Assembly (NCBI GenBank): GCA_019973155.2
Contig: BPQB01000002.1
Location: forward strand, 1,116,001-1,180,000
Length of the DNA: 64,000 bases
Reading direction: 5' to 3'
Source of the DNA: Phanerochaete sordida
Lineage: Eukaryota > Basidiomycota > Agaricomycetes > Polyporales > Phanerochaetaceae
Within the stretch, counting starts at the first letter, position 1. Each line of letters begins with the position of its first letter. The notes beneath the pieces were generated by a model, which saw nothing but the letters and a program-made list of their open reading frames with translations, made no database searches and had not been told where the DNA came from. The translations under genes were made by a program, and so were the position numbers. This document shows, in pieces, positions 58,770 through 64,000 of this stretch.

Positions 58770-61700
58770 ATGCTTGCATTCCTGCAGTTTGGGAGCCGCT
58801 CTACGCCGGAGGACAAGGAGACCGAGGATCGTAGCGGGGATGTCTCAGACTCTGAGAGCGACTCGGACTCTCAGTTGGATACGGTATGTCTCGGGCTTGC
58901 GTTTGCTGCGCTCTGTACCGATGTCCACATTCCGTACTAGGCCGAGGAAGAGCAAGCAGCCCCGACTCTCCATAACGAAGGATTTCGCGCTCTCATACAG
59001 CTCGCCGAGTCGAAGCGGGAGACTGAGCAGTGGCGTCATGACTATGAGAAGCTTCAGGCTACATACAACCAGCTACAGGTGTGCTGCTGCCCTCTGGCTG
59101 TGCACAAGGGGCGCTAACATCAAGTAGGCCCGTTACGACCAACTTGATGAAATGAGCGCGAATATCGCTGTTGGTCTCGAACAGCGGATTCAGCTTGTAG
59201 AACGCGAACGCGAGGACCTCAGCATCCAACTTGCCTCCCTCCGTATTGCCCTCGACGAGCATTCTTCTCGCAACCAGGCTTTGCAGGCCTCACTGGCGGC
59301 TCTAGAAGACGAACGCGATCGCTTGCTAGCCGCCCAAAACACCTCCGAAGAAGGCCGTCTCCAGGCGTCCACTTCCCTTGGCTCAGCCTTGAAGGAACTG
59401 GCGGAGGCCCAGACGGCACTCGAACGGGAGCGGCAGTTAGCGTCCCAACTCTCCGACTCCCTCTCCTCGGAATGCCGCAATTCGGAGCGTCTGTCCGAGG
59501 CTCTTTCGGCTCTGGAGGCGGAACGCGCTACTCTGTCCGCGTCGATCACGCGCCTTACCGAAGAGAACAACAAGCTCGGGCTCTCTGTCGCCAATCTGAC
59601 TGCACAGCACAGGGAGGAGAGGGCGAAATTGCTTTCGGACGCGAAAGAGGAGGCCGCCACTCTACGACAGGACCACGAATGTGCTCTGGCAGATGCTCTC
59701 AGTCAGCTCGCCACGAGCAACGCTGCGCTCGCAGGGAAGCAGCAGCAGCATGAAGCCTCTATCATCCAAATCAAGCAGCTCGAGGATCGTCTCGAAGACG
59801 CCACTCGGTCCCTTCGCGAAACCCAGGCCGCCCTGGAGGAGACACGCCGATCATTAGAGGCTATCGAACAGTCTCTTGCCGACGAAAAAACCGCGCATAC
59901 AGCCACACGCGCTGCCCTCAGCGCCACACAGGAACGGACCTCGGAACTGGAATCATCTCTCAAGGATACCTCGGACAAACTGGACAGCGCCCTCTCTACC
60001 TCGGAACGACTATCGACCGACAACACGCAGCTCGCGGACGCGCTCGCCGCGGCGCGCGCGCAGGCCCAGCAGCAGGCGCAGGCGCTCCGCAGCGAGCTCG
60101 AGCGCACGGCCGACGCGCTCCGCGCCCTCGAAGACGCGCTCGCCGCCGAACGCGACGCGAAGGACGAGACCGCCGCCACACTCGACCGCGTGCAGGACGA
60201 GTTCGCGACGGAGATCGGCGCGCTCAAGGCCGAGCTCAAGCGCGCCGCGCGCGCGCTCGCCGAGGTGCAGGCGGGCTCGGAGGCGGCGCGGCTGGCGAAG
60301 GAGCAGGCCGAGAAGGCGCTTGCGGCGCTGACAGAGGATATGCAGCAAACGGTCTCTGAGCTCAGGGCTGAGCTTGAGGGGAAGGCGAGGGTTGTCCTCG
60401 AGCTCGAGGCGGCACGGGACGCTGCAGAGAGCATGAAAGGAGAGCTCGAGGCGTCGCTCGCTGCTTTCAAGACCGAGTCTTCCCAGGCCTTGGACGAGCT
60501 CAAGGCCGAAGTCGACGAGAAGGCGGCTGCACTGGCCGCGTCTGCCGCGTCGATGCAAGAGGAGCGCCAGGCCAAACTGGATCTTGAAGCCTCCATTGCC
60601 AACCTCCGAGCAGAGTCCGCGGAGACGATCGACCGCCTCCGCGCCGAGATCGACTCGCTGAACACGACTCTCGCGACAGCCCACGAAGACGCGTCTCGCG
60701 CCTCTGCAGAGCTCGAGGGCACCCTCGTGTCCGTCCGCGAAGAGCTCTCCGCGACAATCGCCGCCCTGCGAGCCGAGCTCGAATCCACGCGCGCGGCGCT
60801 CGCCTCGAGCGAGTCCGCACGTGAGGCGGCCGAGGCGGCGCGCGCCCGCTCCGAGTCCGCGCTCAGCAGCGCGCGGACGGAGCACGAGGGCGCACTCGCG
60901 CAGCTGCAAACGCGGCTCGACGCAGAGGCGGCCGCGCTGCGCACCGCGGTGTCCGTCATCGAGGCCGAGCGGCAGGCGCGCGCGGCGGCGGAGGAGCGTG
61001 TGCGCGGCGAGCACGCGGCCGCGCTCGACGCGCTGGTGCGCGACGCGGGGGCGAAGGAGGAGGCGCTGCGTGCGGCGCGCGCGACGCTTGGCCAGGAGCG
61101 CAACGCGTATGGCGTGCTCGAGCGCACGCTGCAGGCGCTGCGCGCGGAGCGGGGCGAGGAGGCGGAGCGAGCGCGGGGCGAGGCACTCGAGCGCGCGCGC
61201 GAGCTGGAGGGGGTGAGGGAGGAGGTGCGCGAGGAGGCGCGGAAGGGCGCGGAGGTGCGGGCCCGGCTGGACGGCGTGCTCGAGGAGAAGGCGGCGCTCG
61301 TGGCGCAGCTCGAGGCGAAGACGCTGGCGCTCGAAGAGGTGGAGAGGGAGTTGGGCGAGGTGAAGGAGGCGGTGGCGGCGTTGTCGCGCGAGCTTGAGGC
61401 CAAGACGCGGGCGCTCGGACAGGCGGAGCTGCAGGTTGCTGAGGCGAGGCAGGAGAAGGCCACTCTGGCGGCGAAGCTCGAGGGCAAGCTGCTGGAGCTG
61501 GAGCAAGAGAAGGTGTCTTTGGAGACCGAGCTCGAGGCTAAGTCGCGCGCTTTGGAACAGCTGCATGCGGAGGCGAACGCGGCACGAGAGGCGCAGGACG
61601 AACTTGTGTCTGGCCTGAGGGTGGAGCTCGAGAGCAAGTCCCGTGAATTGGAAGAAGCCCAGTCGAGCACGGAAGCCCTACAGCACTCGCACGAGCAGGC

Positions 61701-63229
61701 GATCTCAGCCTTGAAGGACGAGCTGCAAGCGCTGTCCTCAAAGCTGGAGGCCGCTGACTCGGTCTCGGCGGACAGGGAGCAGGCGCGGGAGGTGCTCGCC
61801 CAGAGCCTGGACACCCTCCGCGCCGAGAGCGTGCGCCGCGACCAGGAGCTCACCGCGGAGCTGCAGAAGCGCGCGGACGCGCTGCACGACGCGCAGTCCG
61901 CGCTCGCGCGCGAGCACCAGACGCGCGAGGCGAGCCAGGCGACGCTGCTGTCCGTGCAGGACGAGCTCGAGGCCGCGCTCGCGGAGAAGGCCGCGCTCAC
62001 GCACAAGCTCGACGCGCTCAAGGCCGCGCTCGCGCAGGCGGAGACGTCGTCCACGCAGCTGCGCGCAGACTCGTCCGGCGAGATCGCGGGCCTGCGCGCG
62101 GACCTCGACGCGCAGGCGCGCGCGCTCGAGGGCCTGCAGCACGCGGTGGACGCGGAGGCGGCCGCGAAGGCGGACGCGCTCGCGTCGCTCGCGAGCGTGC
62201 GGTCGGAGCTCGCGTCGCAGAGCACGTCGCTGCGCTCGGAGCTCGATTTGCGGGAGCTGTCGCTGAGCTCCGCGGAGAGCGAGCTCGCGGAGGAGCGCGC
62301 CGCGAAGGAGGAGATGGCGCGGCTCATGGAGAGCATGCGCGACGAGCTCGCGGAGGTCACCGCGGAGCTCGAGGCGCGCTCGCAGGCGCTGCAGAGCGCG
62401 GAGGCGTCGGCCGCGGAGCTGCGCGCGGCGCGGGATGACTGGGAGAACTCGCTCAAAGGCGTGCAGGACCCGGGGTCGAGTCCGGGACACGGGCGCGCGT
62501 TGTCTGGTCAGTATCCACGTCGATGTGGGGTTTCGGTCCAGCTGACAGCTTCTGTTCGTAGGCACGACGGCGATCACAAGCGACCAGTCCAGCCCGGCGA
62601 GTCTCTACCTGAACCTCAACGGCAGCCGGCTCAGCCACCGCGCGAGCCAGCAGTTCCTGCATCCGTACGACGCGGGCAGCAGCGGCGCGCGGAGCTCGAA
62701 GAGCACCTTCGAGCACTACGTCAGCTCGAGCCAGCAGAGCCTGCAGGGCGACGCGTCGGCCGCGTCGCACGACCAGCCCTTCCCGACGCAGGAGCCGGAG
62801 GCGCCGCACTCGCCCAAGGCCCTCAGCACCGTCAGCAAACGCAGGTCGGGCGGGATCCGCCAGAAGGTGAACTCGTTCGTCAGGCGGAAGAGCTCCGCGA
62901 CGCACGAGCACCACGACCCCGCCGTCGTCAGCTTCCCGACGGGAGACTCCGAGGACTCGACGTCCGCGACGTCGTCCTCAAAACACCACGGGCGGGATCG
63001 CGTGAAGAGTATTATCTCAAAATTCACGCCTCACAAAGCGGTGCGTAGCCAGGACGGAAAGATCGAGCTGTCGCTGACCGGCCTTCTCTAGCATCGGCAT
63101 GCGTCGTCGTCGTCCTTCCAGTCGTTCACGAGCGCGCAGAGTCCGCCACGGTCGCCGACGTCTCCTGAGGTCCACACCGCCTCTCCCCCCGAAATCCCGC
63201 CCATCATCCCGTCCGGCGGCCGCATGTAG
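58770..63229 (+). CDS. Large coiled-coil protein (~1,400 aa)
   Basis: Start MLAFLQFGSRSTPEDKETED at 58770, an acidic Ser-rich head (GDVSDSESDSDSQLDT), two short exons with ALIQLAESKRETEQWRHDYE, then one exon of about 3.3 kb encoding an almost unbroken coiled coil of over 1,050 residues rich in Ala, Glu, Leu, Arg and Gln in heptads (for example LEDRLEDATRSLRETQAALE). An intron near 62507-62562 leads to a Ser/His-rich tail with VNSFVRRKSSATHEHHD and VKSIISKFTPHKA. A last 51-nt intron (63041-63091) joins HRHASSSSFQSFTSAQSPPR, SPTSPEVHTASPPEIPP and SGGRM, stop TAG 63227-63229. It looks like a structural or tethering protein (Golgin-, myosin-tail- or SMC-like by composition only); there is no ATPase or motor domain. 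Confidence 0.85.
63041..63091 (+). other. 51-nt final intron whose acceptor is an in-frame stop
   Basis: Donor GTGCGT, branch GCTGACC, acceptor TCTCTAG. If retained, the frame reads on for 16 residues (ending LSLTGLL) and stops at the TAG of the acceptor; if removed, a 45-residue Ser/Pro tail is added. Confidence 0.6.
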
Positions 63230-63691
63230 CCTGCTCTGTACGCTCTTTTGTAGCCGTCACGCACCTGTACGACCCGTCGCACCTGCAGCAGGGACCGTTC
63301 TCCTGGATGTTGCGCTAATTTATCCTTCACATTCGCGCCATGTCGCCCATATATTCCAGTGTATTGCGTATGTTCACTGTCGCTCCCATAGACTTTATCG
63401 CCCAGTAGTACCTAGCCATAGTCCCCCGTCAACCCCTCCCCACTTTCTTGATACATCGCATAGTATTGTTGTCTTAATACCAACACCGGTCCCCTGCACC
63501 TAGACGGGCAACAGCGATGGCTTTTGGCGTGGTGCTTCGAGATGGGCTCCAAACGCAGTGACGGGGGATAGCATGCTGTTATGGAAGAGAGGGTGGGCCA
63601 GGATCACTCTTCAGCGAGACCGTCCTGGAAGGGCATGCTGCTTCGGACGGCTAGCCGGGCGCACGCAGATGAAGCTGCCTTCTGGCGCTTG
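63230..63691. other. Intergenic between convergent genes, no gene seen
   Basis: Pyrimidine-rich 3' flanks of the coiled-coil gene and of the partial gene at the right edge. Confidence 0.5.
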
Positions 63692-64000
63692 CTATTTCGA
63701 CGGCAAGGTCAAGCCCAGCGTATGAGCAAGAGCGTGCAGGCGCTGCTCGAGCTGCGCGACGTCTTCAGCGGTGGGCCGGTCTGTCTGCTTCGCCGAGGGA
63801 GCAGCGCCCATCCGGTTCATGAGGTCCTCCAAGCTCTCCATGTTCCGCTTCTCCTGCAGCTCCTCCGACGTCACTACGTCCTCTGCATCCTCCAGGTGCT
63901 CCTTTGCGTGCTCGATCGCCTGCATGTCTGGGGGCACGATGTCGGAGAAGCGGACGTTGGACAGGGCAGAGGATATCGCGCGGACTTCCTCCAGGAGCTG
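63692..64000 (-). CDS. 3' end of an unknown gene, cut by the window edge
   Basis: The frame is open to the right edge. The visible 102 residues read QLLEEVRAISSALSNVRFSD, IVPPDMQAIEHAKEHLEDAE, DVVTSEELQEKRNMESLEDL, MNRMGAAPSAKQTDRPTAED and VAQLEQRLHALAHTLGLTLP, ending SK. It is mostly helical and acidic, with possible short coiled coils. Met codons inside are unlikely to be the start because coding text continues upstream of them. Not recognised; it may be the C-terminus of a scaffold or adaptor protein. Confidence 0.6.
   Translation of the reverse strand, partial: QLLEEVRAISSALSNVRFSDIVPPDMQAIEHAKEHLEDAEDVVTSEELQEKRNMESLEDLMNRMGAAPSAKQTDRPTAEDVAQLEQRLHALAHTLGLTLPSK

Noticed and set aside
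59703..62456. Antisense open frame of 917 codons opposite the coiled-coil gene (and a 518-codon one at 60010-61566)
   Set aside because: Serine/alanine-only or leucine/arginine-only text produced by the heptad codons and GC-rich third positions of the sense strand; no motif, and the sense gene explains it.
62450..62495. T-arm-like GGGTCGAGTCC sequence as a tRNA gene
   Set aside because: It lies in the coding exon of the coiled-coil protein and no matching acceptor, D or anticodon arms surround it.

Overview
The window is nuclear DNA of a filamentous basidiomycete, almost certainly an agaricomycete (a mushroom or polypore-type fungus). The evidence is dense genes on both strands, many 47-66 nt introns with GTRNGT donors and CTNAY-like branch points, a FunK1 fungal kinase, a polyporopepsin-like aspartic protease, two basidiomycete-type sesquiterpene synthases and a C2H2 plus Zn2Cys6 regulator. 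All gene models below were spliced by eye; ends and motifs are firmer than individual splice sites.

Layout. 0.4-5 kb: the DEAD-box helicase Mak5 and a small unknown gene. 5-21.5 kb: a housekeeping block with a MYST acetyltransferase carrying paired PHD fingers, a LAMMER kinase, a secreted aspartic protease, a peroxisomal enoyl-CoA hydratase/isomerase ending in SRL, a complex I PDSW-type subunit, TRAP-alpha, Swd2 and Rpb5. The last two are head to head with only 97 bp between their start codons. 21.5-24.1 kb: a gene-poor stretch holding an intact 316-bp MITE with 27-bp perfect inverted ends and TA flanks.

24.1-31.5 kb is the most interesting part: two convergent sesquiterpene synthases, then one uninterrupted reading frame joining a complete cystathionine beta-lyase to a complete mevalonate kinase (about 900 aa). 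Mevalonate kinase makes the precursor route used by the terpene synthases, so precursor supply and terpene formation sit side by side; the coupling to sulfur amino acid metabolism is unexplained.

31.9-47.8 kb: unknown proteins, a FunK1 kinase, ATP synthase subunit g, a urate oxidase whose penultimate intron has grown to 1,581 bp, a C2H2/Zn2Cys6 transcription factor immediately downstream, and an AT-hook/Cys-rich protein. 48.5-64 kb: a transketolase-family enzyme, two tandem homogentisate 1,2-dioxygenases (in both, the first coding exon appears to be the start codon alone), an acidic unknown protein, a ~1,400-aa coiled-coil protein, and the 3' end of an unknown gene running off the right edge. 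No rRNA, tRNA or CRISPR was found.
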